Notes: generated by a model from the sequence alone, not told the origin. A stretch of 9,487 bases of DNA from CAZPZR01 sp964591105 (GCA_964591105.1 CAZPZR010000069.1:1-9487); one strand, 5' to 3'; shown: positions 1 to 7,773, counted from the first letter of the stretch. A program made the numbers and translations.

Positions 1-1
1 C

Positions 2-1189
2 TTCTGGGTAATCCGTATGGTATTCTCAGGATATGCTCATACAGAAAAATCACCATTCCATACAGTATTTATTCATGGATTGGTAAGAGACTCTCAGGGA
101 CGTAAGATGAGTAAGTCACTTGGAAATGGTATCGATCCACTTGAAATTATCGAACAGTACGGAGCAGATGCTCTTCGTATGACATTAGTAACAGGAAATG
201 CTCCTGGTAACGATATGCGATTCTACAACGAAAGAGTAGAAGCAAGCCGTAACTTTGCAAACAAAGTATGGAATGCATCTCGTTTCATCATGATGAATAT
301 GGAAGGAAAAGAAATCACAGAACCAACAGATTTCAAACTTCGTCCAGCAGATAGATGGATTCTTTCAAGATGTAATAAGGTTGTAAAAGAAGTAACAGAA
401 AATATGGATAAGTTCGAACTTGGTATCGCACTTTCTAAAGTATACGATTTCTTATGGGATGAATTCTGTGACTGGTATATCGAACTTGCAAAATATCGTA
501 TTTACCATGCAGAAGAAGATGCACAGAGTGCAAATGATGCACTTTGGACATTAAGAGAAGTTCTGAAGACAGGACTCAAACTCTTGCATCCATTTATGCC
601 ATTCGTAACAGAAGAAATCTACAGCAAACTGATTCCAGAAGAAGAATCTCTGATGATTTCTGAATGGCCAGTATACACAGAAGAAAGAAACTTCCCAATC
701 GCAGAAAACGTAGTAGATCACTTCAAAGAAGTTATTCGTGGAGTACGTAACGTTCGTGCAGAAATGAATGTGCCAAATTCAAGAAAAGCTACTGTATACG
801 TTGTGTGTGAAGATACAGAACTTTGTTCAGGTATGGAACTTCTGAAACATTCTGCAATTATGATGGCAGCAGCAAATGACTTCATCATTCAGAAAGATAA
901 AACAGGAATTGCAGACGACGCAGTATCTGTAGTAGTACCAGATGCAACTGTTTATGTACCATTGGAAGAACTGATCGATTTCGAACAGGAAATTGAAAGA
1001 CTTACAAAGGAAGAAGCTCGCCTGACAAAAGAAATCGCACGTGCAGAAGGAATGTTGAATAACGAAAAATTCGTAAGCAAAGCTCCAGAAGCAAAAGTAC
1101 AGGCAGAACGCGAAAAACTTGAGACATACAAACAGATGATGGAACAGGTAAAAGATAGACTGGAAGGTCTGAAAGCAAAATTAGCATAG
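2..1189 (+). CDS. valS: Valine--tRNA ligase, C-terminal part (5' end outside window)
   Basis: Class I aminoacyl-tRNA synthetase that charges tRNA-Val with valine in the cytoplasm. The frame is open from base 2, so the gene enters from the left; 395 codons are seen, a little under half of a usual ValRS of about 880 residues. The catalytic-loop motif KMSKS is at bases 104-118, followed by the end of the Rossmann domain (SLGNGIDP, GADALR). Next comes the anticodon-binding helical domain, with the conserved DEFCDWYIELAKYR at about 148-161 counted from the Met at base 17, and HPFMPFVTEEIY at about 191-202. The last 75 or so residues are a charged coiled coil (FEQEIERLTKEEARLTKEIA), typical of the ValRS tRNA-binding arm. 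The HIGH motif and editing domain lie upstream. Codon use is strongly biased (gaa, aaa, gca, cca, cgt), as in highly expressed genes. valS next to folC is also seen in Bacillus; here one gene separates them. Confidence 0.97.
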   Translation, partial: FWVIRMVFSGYAHTEKSPFHTVFIHGLVRDSQGRKMSKSLGNGIDPLEIIEQYGADALRMTLVTGNAPGNDMRFYNERVEASRNFANKVWNASRFIMMNMEGKEITEPTDFKLRPADRWILSRCNKVVKEVTENMDKFELGIALSKVYDFLWDEFCDWYIELAKYRIYHAEEDAQSANDALWTLREVLKTGLKLLHPFMPFVTEEIYSKLIPEEESLMISEWPVYTEERNFPIAENVVDHFKEVIRGVRNVRAEMNVPNSRKATVYVVCEDTELCSGMELLKHSAIMMAAANDFIIQKDKTGIADDAVSVVVPDATVYVPLEELIDFEQEIERLTKEEARLTKEIARAEGMLNNEKFVSKAPEAKVQAEREKLETYKQMMEQVKDRLEGLKAKLA

Positions 1190-1223
1190 ATTCTGTTTTG
1201 ACCACCAGGAATAAGGGGAGATT

Positions 1224-3419
1224 ATGAAAAAAATTCGTCTGAAAAAGCCCGATATTAAGGGTGGGATTCAAAAACTGAAAACTTTAAAAAAAGAAGATGT
1301 GAAAGCATACTGGAAAGCGAGAAAAGAACGACGAGAGCGTATTCTTGAGCAACGAAGAAACAGTGAGTTTGCAAAGAAGATGCAGCCGGTTTATCGAATG
1401 ATGAACCGGTTCTCGCTAGTTATGCATGCACTGCTTGCATGCGTGATCAATCTTGCGATTGAAGCGATTTCCAGACATTCTGTGTTTGAAGCGTGGGAAT
1501 ACATGGTAGGATCACCAACGGTATTTTTGTACAATGCGTTTATGATCTTTATGACATTCTCAGTTGTATATTTGTTCAAGCGAAGAGTGTTTGCACGTAT
1601 TATTATCAGTGCTGTATGGATGATCATTGGAATTGCCAATGGTTATATGCTGATGGTACGTGTAACTCCGTTTAATGCACAGGATTTGAAAGCAGTATCA
1701 GAGGGACTCTCTCTGATAACAAACTACTTTAATTTCTTTGAAATCATTGTACTGGCAATTGGGCTTGGTGCAGTGAGTATCTGGCTCGTTTCGATGTGGA
1801 GACGAGGAGGACAGTATGAAGGTAAGGTAAGCAAGATTAAAGGGGCTGTTATAATTGCAGCATGTACACTTCTGTATGGTGGACTGACAGATGCAGCGAT
1901 TGAAAATCGTGTCGTATCTACGTACTTTGGAAATATTGCATTTGCCTACGAAGATTATGGCCTTCCATATTGCTTTATGGCAAGTTTATTCAATACAGGA
2001 ATTGACAAGCCGACGGGATACAATGAAGAGACCATTGCTAAGATCAGTAATGATGGAGAAATTACAAAGAACGAGGCAGAAGGCAAGAAGCCGAATATTA
2101 TTGTTATTCAGCTAGAGTCTTATTTTGATGTATCTGAGGCGGAATTCTTTACAACTTCGCAGGATGCTAGTCCGAATTTGCGAAAAATGTATAAGAACTA
2201 TTCTTCCGGATACTTTAAAGTACCATCGGTTGGTGCAGGCACAGCAAATACAGAGTTCGAAGTATTGACAGGTATGAATCTCCGCTATTTTGGACCGGGG
2301 GAATATCCATACAAAACAACGATCAAGCATCAGCCATGCGAGAGTGCAGCGACTGCACTCGGTTCTTTAGGATATGGAACCCATGCGCTGCATAACAATG
2401 GTGGAAACTTCTACAGTCGTTCACGTGTATTCAACAACATGGGATTCGACACATACACCAGTAAGGAATTTATGAATATTCTTCAGCTGACAGAAAATGG
2501 ATGGGCGAAAGATGATATCTTGATTGAGCACATTTTAGAAGCAATGGACAGCACTGCGCAGCAGGACTTCGTATTCGGAATCAGTGTGCAGGGACATGGA
2601 GAATATCCAGAAGAACAGCTCATCGAAAATCCAAAGATTAAAGTAGAAGGAATTGAAGATGAAGCATTGAAAAATAAGTGGGAATATTATGTAAATCAGG
2701 TCTATGAGATGGACAAATTTGCAGGAGACCTTGTGCAGGCGATTGAAGACCGTGGAGAGCCAACTGTAGTTGTGTTCTACGGAGACCATTTGCCAACCAT
2801 GGGTCTGGAAGCAAAAGATTTAAAGAGTCGTTATCTCTACAATACAAACTATGTAATCTGGGATAACATTGGCTTGGAGAAAGAAGATCGAAATATTCCA
2901 GCTTATCAGATTATGTCAGATGTCTTCGAACGCCTTGGCATTCACTCTGGTTCCGTATTCAATTACCACCAGGAAAGACGTCAGACACGTGATTATTTGG
3001 CAGACCTCGAACTTCTGCAGTACGATATCCTTTTTGGAGAACAGTACGTGTATGATGGAGAACCGCCAATTACCGAAGGGCATATGTTGATGGGAGTAAA
3101 AGATGTAACACTGAGTGATGTAGTGTCTCATTTATCTTCGGGATACAGCCTTTATGGAGAAAACTTTACAAAACAGAGCCGAGTCTTTGTAAATGGTGAA
3201 AAACAGGAAAGCACATTCCTGAATAATACAAGAATTGATATTTCGAATGCAGAACTGCAAGAGGGAGATACAATCTATGTAATTCAGATGGGCTCCAGCA
3301 GTACTCCATTTAGAAAGAGTGATGAGTATTTGTACCAGGATGGAAAACTGTCAGCCATTGCTGGAACAGGCATGGATTTGAAAAAGTCCTGGGTAGAACA
3401 ACTTGAGGTAGAAGAATAA
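1224..3419 (+). CDS. LTA synthase family phosphoglycerol transferase (sulfatase-fold membrane protein)
   Basis: 731 residues. The first 60 are very basic and probably cytoplasmic. About five hydrophobic segments follow (roughly 63-83, 100-118, 124-144, 172-191, 207-221), then a large extracellular sulfatase/alkaline-phosphatase-fold domain (about 288-600). Residues lining up with the LtaS active site are visible: metal-binding Glu298 in IIVIQLESYFD, nucleophile Thr340 in GAGTANTEFE, His458 in SVQGHGEYP, and Asp521-His522 in VVVFYGDHLPT. The family moves glycerol phosphate from phosphatidylglycerol onto a lipid or glycan acceptor outside the membrane. Whether this one makes true lipoteichoic acid or decorates another polymer cannot be told from sequence. 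About residues 628-690 (YSLYGENFTKQSRVFVNG region) look like a small extra beta-rich domain, which is inference. The start has a GGGGAG site at 1215-1220, 3 bases upstream. It lies 34 bases after valS with no terminator between, and its TAA overlaps the folC ATG by one base. Confidence 0.9.
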   Translation: MKKIRLKKPDIKGGIQKLKTLKKEDVKAYWKARKERRERILEQRRNSEFAKKMQPVYRMMNRFSLVMHALLACVINLAIEAISRHSVFEAWEYMVGSPTVFLYNAFMIFMTFSVVYLFKRRVFARIIISAVWMIIGIANGYMLMVRVTPFNAQDLKAVSEGLSLITNYFNFFEIIVLAIGLGAVSIWLVSMWRRGGQYEGKVSKIKGAVIIAACTLLYGGLTDAAIENRVVSTYFGNIAFAYEDYGLPYCFMASLFNTGIDKPTGYNEETIAKISNDGEITKNEAEGKKPNIIVIQLESYFDVSEAEFFTTSQDASPNLRKMYKNYSSGYFKVPSVGAGTANTEFEVLTGMNLRYFGPGEYPYKTTIKHQPCESAATALGSLGYGTHALHNNGGNFYSRSRVFNNMGFDTYTSKEFMNILQLTENGWAKDDILIEHILEAMDSTAQQDFVFGISVQGHGEYPEEQLIENPKIKVEGIEDEALKNKWEYYVNQVYEMDKFAGDLVQAIEDRGEPTVVVFYGDHLPTMGLEAKDLKSRYLYNTNYVIWDNIGLEKEDRNIPAYQIMSDVFERLGIHSGSVFNYHQERRQTRDYLADLELLQYDILFGEQYVYDGEPPITEGHMLMGVKDVTLSDVVSHLSSGYSLYGENFTKQSRVFVNGEKQESTFLNNTRIDISNAELQEGDTIYVIQMGSSSTPFRKSDEYLYQDGKLSAIAGTGMDLKKSWVEQLEVEE

Positions 3420-4759
3420 TGTTAAAAAAGATACCAGAAACTTATGAGGAAGCAGTTGCATATATTGACGAACTGCCAAAGTTTACAAAAAAACATTCTT
3501 TGGATCATACAAAAGCTTTTTTGCGTGAGCTTGGCTCACCGGAGAAGGCATTGCATGTGATTCATGTGGCAGGCACGAATGGAAAAGGTTCTGTGTGTGC
3601 ATATATGCAGGCAATCCTTGCGGCAGAAGGGAAGAAAACAGGTTTTTTCACTTCGCCGCATCTGGTAACGATTAATGAAAGAATACAGATTGACCGCAAG
3701 CCGATAGAAGATGAACAGTTTTATCAAATCTTTTGTCAGGTACAAAAAGCGGCAGTGAAAATGGAAGAAGAGGGAGCAGGGCATCCCTCTTATTTCGAAT
3801 TTCTATATGGAATGGGAATGACTGCATTTGCCAGTGCAAATGTAGATTATGTGATCTTGGAGACTGGACTTGGAGGAAGACTGGATGCAACTAATTCTGT
3901 GGAACATCCGGCAGCTACAATCCTTACATCTATCAGTCTGGATCATACAGATATTTTAGGGGATACGATTGAGAAAATTGCAGCAGAAAAAGCAGGGATT
4001 ATAAAAGAACAAGTCCCTGTATTCTATGATGGAAGTAATGAAAAGGCTGCAGAAGTAATTCGAAGAACAGCAGATGGAATGCATGCACCATGTAGAGAAA
4101 TCTCGAAAAATGCGTTCGAAATTCTGGAAGTTCAGAGAAACAATATTGCATTTTCGAGAAGGAATGCGTATGATAAAGATGTTATTTGGAAGGTTCCAAT
4201 CTGCGGAATTTACCAGGTGACGAATGCATGTCTTGCAATCACAGCAGCAGAATATCTGCTCGGAGATAGCAATGTGCAGACAGAACGATGGCAGACGGCG
4301 ATAGAATCTGTGAAGTGGGAAGGCCGTATGGAAGAAGTTGCACCACATCTAATGGTAGACGGAGCCCATAATCCGGGAGCAGTGGCTGCTTTTATTGAAA
4401 GCATGCACTACTTATATCCGGAAAATGAAAGCGAGCCGGAAGAATCCCTTCCGATTCTAATTTTTTCCGCTGTTTCAGACAAAAAATATAAAGAAATGAT
4501 TGCGTATATCTGCAAGAATTTCCGATTTAAAACTTATATTGTTACAGAAATTGACGATAAGCGAAAGGTGCTTGCCAGCGAATTGGAGGCAACTTTCCAT
4601 CAGTATACAGAACAACAAGTTATCTGCAAGACAGAGCTTTCGGCGGCGCTGAAAGAGGCACAGGTAATCCGTGGAAACAGTGAGATTTACTGTATCGGTT
4701 CACTCTATCTTGTAGGTATGGTTAAGAAATTATTGGCAGGAGGCGATGCACATGCTTAA
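3419..4759 (+). CDS. folC: Folylpolyglutamate synthase / dihydrofolate synthase
   Basis: ATP-dependent cytoplasmic ligase of the Mur-ligase superfamily that adds glutamate to dihydropteroate and/or tetrahydrofolates, retaining folates in the cell. 446 residues, normal for the family. The sequence shows the P-loop HVAGTNGKGSV (49-59), TSPHL (78-82), ETGLGGRLDATN (148-159), the Mur-ligase/FolC signature around SLDHTDILGDTIEKIAAEKAG (173-193), WEGRME (300-305) and MVDGAHNPGAV (312-322) in the C-terminal domain. The ATG shares its A with the preceding TAA (TAATG), so translation is probably coupled; a GAGG lies at 3405-3408. Its 3' end overlaps the next small ORF by 8 bases. Whether it has both DHFS and FPGS activities cannot be decided by eye. 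Confidence 0.96.
   Translation: MLKKIPETYEEAVAYIDELPKFTKKHSLDHTKAFLRELGSPEKALHVIHVAGTNGKGSVCAYMQAILAAEGKKTGFFTSPHLVTINERIQIDRKPIEDEQFYQIFCQVQKAAVKMEEEGAGHPSYFEFLYGMGMTAFASANVDYVILETGLGGRLDATNSVEHPAATILTSISLDHTDILGDTIEKIAAEKAGIIKEQVPVFYDGSNEKAAEVIRRTADGMHAPCREISKNAFEILEVQRNNIAFSRRNAYDKDVIWKVPICGIYQVTNACLAITAAEYLLGDSNVQTERWQTAIESVKWEGRMEEVAPHLMVDGAHNPGAVAAFIESMHYLYPENESEPEESLPILIFSAVSDKKYKEMIAYICKNFRFKTYIVTEIDDKRKVLASELEATFHQYTEQQVICKTELSAALKEAQVIRGNSEIYCIGSLYLVGMVKKLLAGGDAHA
4738..4743 (+). promoter_or_regulatory. Shine-Dalgarno AGGAGG for the 44-codon ORF
   Basis: Perfect AGGAGG inside the last codons of folC, 8 bases before the ATG at 4752. It selects 4752 over the in-frame ATG at 4746, which is only 2 bases away. 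Its presence is a main argument that the small ORF is translated. Confidence 0.7.
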
Positions 4760-4886
4760 TTTTGAAGAAGAATTGAAGAAATTTCAGCCAAGTCTGGAAG
4801 TAGAAGATATTGAGGATGCAGTATATCAGGAAGATTTAACAGATATGACAGATATTCTGCGTGAAGTAATGGAACAGACCAAATAA
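4752..4886 (+). CDS. Small acidic protein of unknown function (44 aa)
   Basis: Not recognised. The ORF encodes MLNFEEELKKF... ending ...REVMEQTK. It is very acidic (14 Asp/Glu against 4 Lys/Arg) with no hydrophobic segment, so it is likely a soluble, partly helical cytoplasmic peptide. Its ATG lies in the folC 3' end (8-base overlap), 8 bases behind a perfect AGGAGG. It fills the space between folC and the TPR gene and ends 17 bases before the latter. Good ribosome binding site, tight packing and codon use like the neighbours argue that it is a real gene. Partner or function cannot be assigned; linkage to the downstream TPR protein is only positional. Confidence 0.7.
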   Translation: MLNFEEELKKFQPSLEVEDIEDAVYQEDLTDMTDILREVMEQTK

Positions 4887-4903
4887 AGAAGGGCTTTGAA
4901 TAT

Positions 4904-6229
4904 ATGGATTATACAATGAAACTCATATACCAGTCGAATTTCTGGTATAACGATGGTTTGAAAAAAGCACAGATACATGATATGACAGGAGCGATTACTT
5001 CGCTGCGTAAAAGTTTACAGTATAATCAGGCAAATGTTGCGGCTAGAAATTTACTGGGACTTGTGTATTATGGACGAGGCGATGTGATTGAAGCACTTGT
5101 GGAATGGATTTTAAGTAAAAACTTTCAATCGCATGATAATATTGCAAATTATTACATTTCGAAAGTTCAGGAAGTTCCTGGCGAGTTAGAGACAATCAAT
5201 CAGGCGGTGAAGCGCTACAATCAGAGTTTGACTTATGCAAAACAGAATGGGGAAGACCTTGCGATTATTCAGTTAAAGCGAGCAGTTGCAGGACATCCTA
5301 CCTATGTGAAAGCATATCAGCTTTTGGCATTGATGTATCTGAAGACAGAACAGTATACCAATGCGAGAACTGCAATTCGCGCAGCACATAAGCTGGATAC
5401 CACAGATCCAATCACTTTGGCATATATGCATGAACTGAATCAGATTCGTAAAGAACGAAATGTGAAGTTGAAAAGTAAGGATGGAAATAGTCAGCAGACT
5501 GTTACGTACAATATTGGAAATGAAACGATTATTCAGCCGGCGACGGCGTCTTTCAAAGAGAGAAGCGGAATGCACACGGTTTCGAATATTGCACTGGGAT
5601 TACTTGTGGGACTTGCGGTGATGTGGTTCTTAATTTTGCCGGCGATGTTATCCTCTAAACAGAAGAGTGTGAACGATCAGACGGTGGAATTTAGCGATAA
5701 GATTGCAACACAGGAAGCACAGATTAGTGCGTTGAAGGTAGAATTAGAAGAATATCGTGCAAATAGTGAAGAAAGCGAAAGCGCGAAAGAGACTGCGGAA
5801 TCTACACAGGAAAGTTATGAAATTTTGATGAGTGTGTCAGCGCATTTTTCTGCTCAGGATATGAGCAATGCTGCAATGTTGGAAGAGATGTTGAAGATTA
5901 ATCCGGAGGCACTTGGAACTTCAGGACGTGATCGTTATGAAGAAATTAAAGATTCACTTTTCCCAACGATGTGTGAGGAACTGTATGCGACCGCAAAACA
6001 GAATTGTGAAGTTGCAAATTATGAGACAGGAATCAGCAACCTTGAGAAAGTCATTGCCATGGATGAAGAATATGATAATGGTGGAGCGTTGCTTCTTCTT
6101 GCACAGGCCTACGAAAAGAGTGGAGATCAAGATAAAGCAAACCTTAAATATCAGAAGATTCTTGAAGATTTTGATGGAACTGAAGCTGCCACACAAGCAC
6201 AAAAAGAATTAGATAAGCAAAATAATTAA
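4904..6229 (+). CDS. Single-pass membrane protein with TPR domains on both sides of the membrane segment
   Basis: 441 residues without a recognised specific function. Residues 1-180 contain TPR-like helical pairs (MTGAITSLRKSLQYNQANVAARNLLG at about 27-52; residues about 118-165 form further repeats). A basic/polar linker (about 181-225) is followed by one hydrophobic segment (about 226-249), then a coiled-coil-like stretch (about 262-305, TQEAQISALKVELEEYRANS). C-terminal TPR-like helices include YETGISNLEKVIAMDEEYDN (about 373-392) and ALLLLAQAYEKSGDQDKANLKYQKIL (about 395-420). There is no signal peptide, so the N-terminal TPRs are probably cytoplasmic and the C-terminal half outside; the topology is inferred. 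TPRs mediate protein-protein contacts. AAGAAGGG lies about 10 bases before the ATG; a second in-frame ATG at 4916 is a weaker alternative. It is the last gene of the valS unit and directly precedes spoIIAA, which is suggestive but no proof of a sporulation role. Confidence 0.88.
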   Translation: MDYTMKLIYQSNFWYNDGLKKAQIHDMTGAITSLRKSLQYNQANVAARNLLGLVYYGRGDVIEALVEWILSKNFQSHDNIANYYISKVQEVPGELETINQAVKRYNQSLTYAKQNGEDLAIIQLKRAVAGHPTYVKAYQLLALMYLKTEQYTNARTAIRAAHKLDTTDPITLAYMHELNQIRKERNVKLKSKDGNSQQTVTYNIGNETIIQPATASFKERSGMHTVSNIALGLLVGLAVMWFLILPAMLSSKQKSVNDQTVEFSDKIATQEAQISALKVELEEYRANSEESESAKETAESTQESYEILMSVSAHFSAQDMSNAAMLEEMLKINPEALGTSGRDRYEEIKDSLFPTMCEELYATAKQNCEVANYETGISNLEKVIAMDEEYDNGGALLLLAQAYEKSGDQDKANLKYQKILEDFDGTEAATQAQKELDKQNN

Positions 6230-6237
6230 TAATTTAC

Positions 6238-6282
6238 AAAAGAGAAAGCTATGCAATTTATAATTGCATGGCTTTTTCTTTT
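6238..6282 (+). terminator. Intrinsic terminator after the TPR gene
   Basis: Inverted repeat 6238-6258 / 6262-6282 with a 3-base loop (TAT). All 21 positions pair, two of them as G-U wobbles (6244/6276 and 6250/6270). The right arm ends in a T-rich run (GCTTTTTCTTTT) and the left arm starts with an A-run, so it could work in both directions. It begins 8 bases after the TPR stop codon and ends only 9 bases before the spoIIAA ribosome binding site. Confidence 0.85.
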
Positions 6283-6291
6283 GAGAAAAAC

Positions 6292-6297
6292 AGGAGG
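6292..6297 (+). promoter_or_regulatory. Shine-Dalgarno AGGAGG that fixes the spoIIAA TTG start
   Basis: Perfect AGGAGG, 7 bases before TTG 6305. The only upstream in-frame ATG (6251) lies inside the terminator stem and has no ribosome binding site. Confidence 0.85.
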
Positions 6298-6304
6298 TGC
6301 CAGA

Positions 6305-6616
6305 TTGAGATATCGTGTGCAGGAAAACTGTCTGACTATATTTCTGCCAAAAGAATTGGATCATCACAACGCGGAAAAGATAAAAAAGGAGTCTGACCAG
6401 GTGATTGAAAAAAACCACATTCGCTATGTCATTTTTGACTTTGCAGAAACTAATTTTATGGATAGTTCAGGAATTGGAGTAATTATGGGGAGGTATCGAA
6501 GAATCTTTATGACCGGTGGAGAAATATGTGCAGTGAATGCCAATGAAAGAATGAAGAAAATACTTACGATGTCAGGAATAACAAAAATAATGCAGATTTA
6601 TGAGGAGGAACAATAG
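6305..6616 (+). CDS. spoIIAA: Anti-sigma F factor antagonist SpoIIAA (TTG start)
   Basis: STAS-domain anti-anti-sigma factor of the forespore. In its unphosphorylated form it binds SpoIIAB and frees sigma F; SpoIIAB phosphorylates and inactivates it, and SpoIIE phosphatase (not in this window) reverses this. Starting at TTG 6305 gives 103 residues and aligns closely with Bacillus SpoIIAA: KELDHHNAE (16-24), NFMDSSGIGVIMGRY (50-64) and MSGITKI near the C-terminus. Ser54, the first Ser of DSSG, aligns with phosphorylated Ser58 of B. subtilis SpoIIAA. The longer reading from ATG 6251 would add 18 hydrophobic residues encoded by the terminator hairpin and is unlikely. The stop is directly followed by the spoIIAB ATG, and the spoIIAB AGGAGG (6603-6608) lies within this gene, implying coupled translation. 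In Bacillus the operon is sigma H dependent; no convincing promoter is visible here. Confidence 0.96.
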   Translation: MRYRVQENCLTIFLPKELDHHNAEKIKKESDQVIEKNHIRYVIFDFAETNFMDSSGIGVIMGRYRRIFMTGGEICAVNANERMKKILTMSGITKIMQIYEEEQ

Positions 6617-7072
6617 ATGGAACATACCAATGAAATGGAATTATTTTTTGAAAGCAGATCTACCAATGAGGCATTTGCAAGGGTTACAGTGGCGGCATTT
6701 ATGACATCTTTAAATCCGACAGTAGAAGAAGTTTCGGATGTTAAGACGGCAGTTTCGGAGGCGGTGACGAATGCAATTATCCATGGGTATGAAAATGAAG
6801 TACATAGAATCCGAATCGGCGGGCGAACAGAAGGAGATATGTTGTATTTGGAAATTGAAGATTATGGAAAAGGGATGGAAGATGTGGAACAGGCGATGCA
6901 GCCGTTATTTACAACAAAACCAGAAGAAGAAAGGTCAGGAATGGGATTTTCCTTCATGGAAGCATTTATGGATCAGGTAGAAGTTACCTCTCAATTAGGA
7001 AAAGGAACACTTGTAAAAATGGAAAAAATCATAGGAAAAGGAAGAAAAATATGGACCATACAATCGCTCTGA
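6617..7072 (+). CDS. spoIIAB: Anti-sigma F factor / serine kinase SpoIIAB
   Basis: GHKL-fold protein that holds sigma F inactive and phosphorylates SpoIIAA. 151 residues. Arg22 in NEAFARVTVAAF aligns with the sigma-F-contacting Arg20 of B. subtilis. The N-box is SEAVTNAIIHGYEN (47-60; Glu48 and Asn52), the G1 box DYGKGM (82-87) and the G2/ATP-lid region PLFTTKPEEERSGMGF (96-111). These features are all intact. The ATG follows the spoIIAA TAG without a gap, 8 bases after AGGAGG at 6603-6608. The C-terminal tail (KIIGKGRKIWTIQSL) is encoded partly in the overlap with sigF (22 bases), so expression of the two partners is likely coupled. Confidence 0.97.
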   Translation: MEHTNEMELFFESRSTNEAFARVTVAAFMTSLNPTVEEVSDVKTAVSEAVTNAIIHGYENEVHRIRIGGRTEGDMLYLEIEDYGKGMEDVEQAMQPLFTTKPEEERSGMGFSFMEAFMDQVEVTSQLGKGTLVKMEKIIGKGRKIWTIQSL

Positions 7073-7773
7073 TTGAAAAATCTCACCAAGGGGATGAAGG
7101 AGCGAGAGCGCAGTTGGTAGAGGAAAATGCAGGGCTTGTCTGGTGCGTGGTAAAGCGATTCTTCCATCGAGGAACAGAACCGGAGGATTTGTTCCAGATT
7201 GGAAATATTGGATTACTGAAAGCAATTGATAAATTTGATCTGGAATATGAGGTGAAATTCTCAACCTATGCAGTTCCAATGATTGCTGGAGAAATCAAAC
7301 GATTTCTTCGGGATGATGGAATGTTGAAGGTCAGCCGCTCTTTAAAAGAACTTTCTTATAAAGCACTTGGAGTTCGAGAAAAATTGCAGGAAACATTCGG
7401 GCGTGAGCCGACAATTCAGGAAATATCGGATGAACTGCAAGTAGAAAGAGAAGAACTGATGATGGCGTTGGAAGCTGGTGCGGAAGTAGAATCCCTGCAC
7501 AAGACCATTTTCCAAAAAGATGGACAAGAACTTTTGCTAATGGACAAACTTTCGCAAAAAGAAGAGGCGGAAGAAAAACTTCTGGATCACATGGCGTTGA
7601 AACAAATGCTTGCAATTTTGGACAGGGAAGAACGACAATTGATTTATTTGCGTTATTTTGCAGAAGAGACGCAGACGCAGGTGGGAGAGAAAATGGGAAT
7701 TTCTCAAGTTCAAGTATCGCGATTGGAGAAAAAAATATTGGCAAGAATGCGGGAATATTTTTTGCAATCTTGA
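7051..7773 (+). CDS. sigF: RNA polymerase sporulation sigma factor F
   Basis: First forespore-specific sigma factor, released from SpoIIAB after asymmetric division. 240 residues, slightly shorter than the B. subtilis protein. Region 2 spans about 20-92, with DLFQIGNIGLLKAIDKFD (46-63) contacting core polymerase and FSTYAVPMIAGEIKRFLRDD (70-89) for -10 recognition. Region 3 lies about 98-150 (GREPTIQEISDEL at 117-129). Region 4 lies about 185-235, with the -35-binding helix-turn-helix QTQVGEKMGISQVQVSRLEK (208-227). Sigma F rather than sigma G is chosen from the adjacent spoIIAA and spoIIAB. A purine-rich AAAAGGAAG site lies 7-8 bases before the ATG. The start lies inside spoIIAB. The last 7 codons contain the -35 region of a likely sigma G promoter for the next operon. 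Confidence 0.97.
   Translation: MDHTIALIEKSHQGDEGARAQLVEENAGLVWCVVKRFFHRGTEPEDLFQIGNIGLLKAIDKFDLEYEVKFSTYAVPMIAGEIKRFLRDDGMLKVSRSLKELSYKALGVREKLQETFGREPTIQEISDELQVEREELMMALEAGAEVESLHKTIFQKDGQELLLMDKLSQKEEAEEKLLDHMALKQMLAILDREERQLIYLRYFAEETQTQVGEKMGISQVQVSRLEKKILARMREYFLQS

Noticed and set aside
1198..1227. TTGACC at 1198-1203 as a -35 for the LTA-synthase-like gene
   Set aside because: No acceptable -10 at 16-18 bases, and the start point would fall inside the coding region.
3956..4348. 130-codon minus-strand open frame opposite folC
   Set aside because: The translation is Cys/Phe/Arg-rich and typical of antisense shadows; folC is clearly intact on the + strand.
6259..6264. TATAAT with TTTACA at 6233-6238, resembling a sigma A promoter for spoIIAA
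   Set aside because: The spacing is 20 bases and the -10 falls in the loop and stem of the terminator; it most likely arises from the AT-rich hairpin.
7331..7744. 137-codon minus-strand open frame opposite sigF
   Set aside because: It is a shadow of the sigF coding sequence; nothing supports a gene on that strand.
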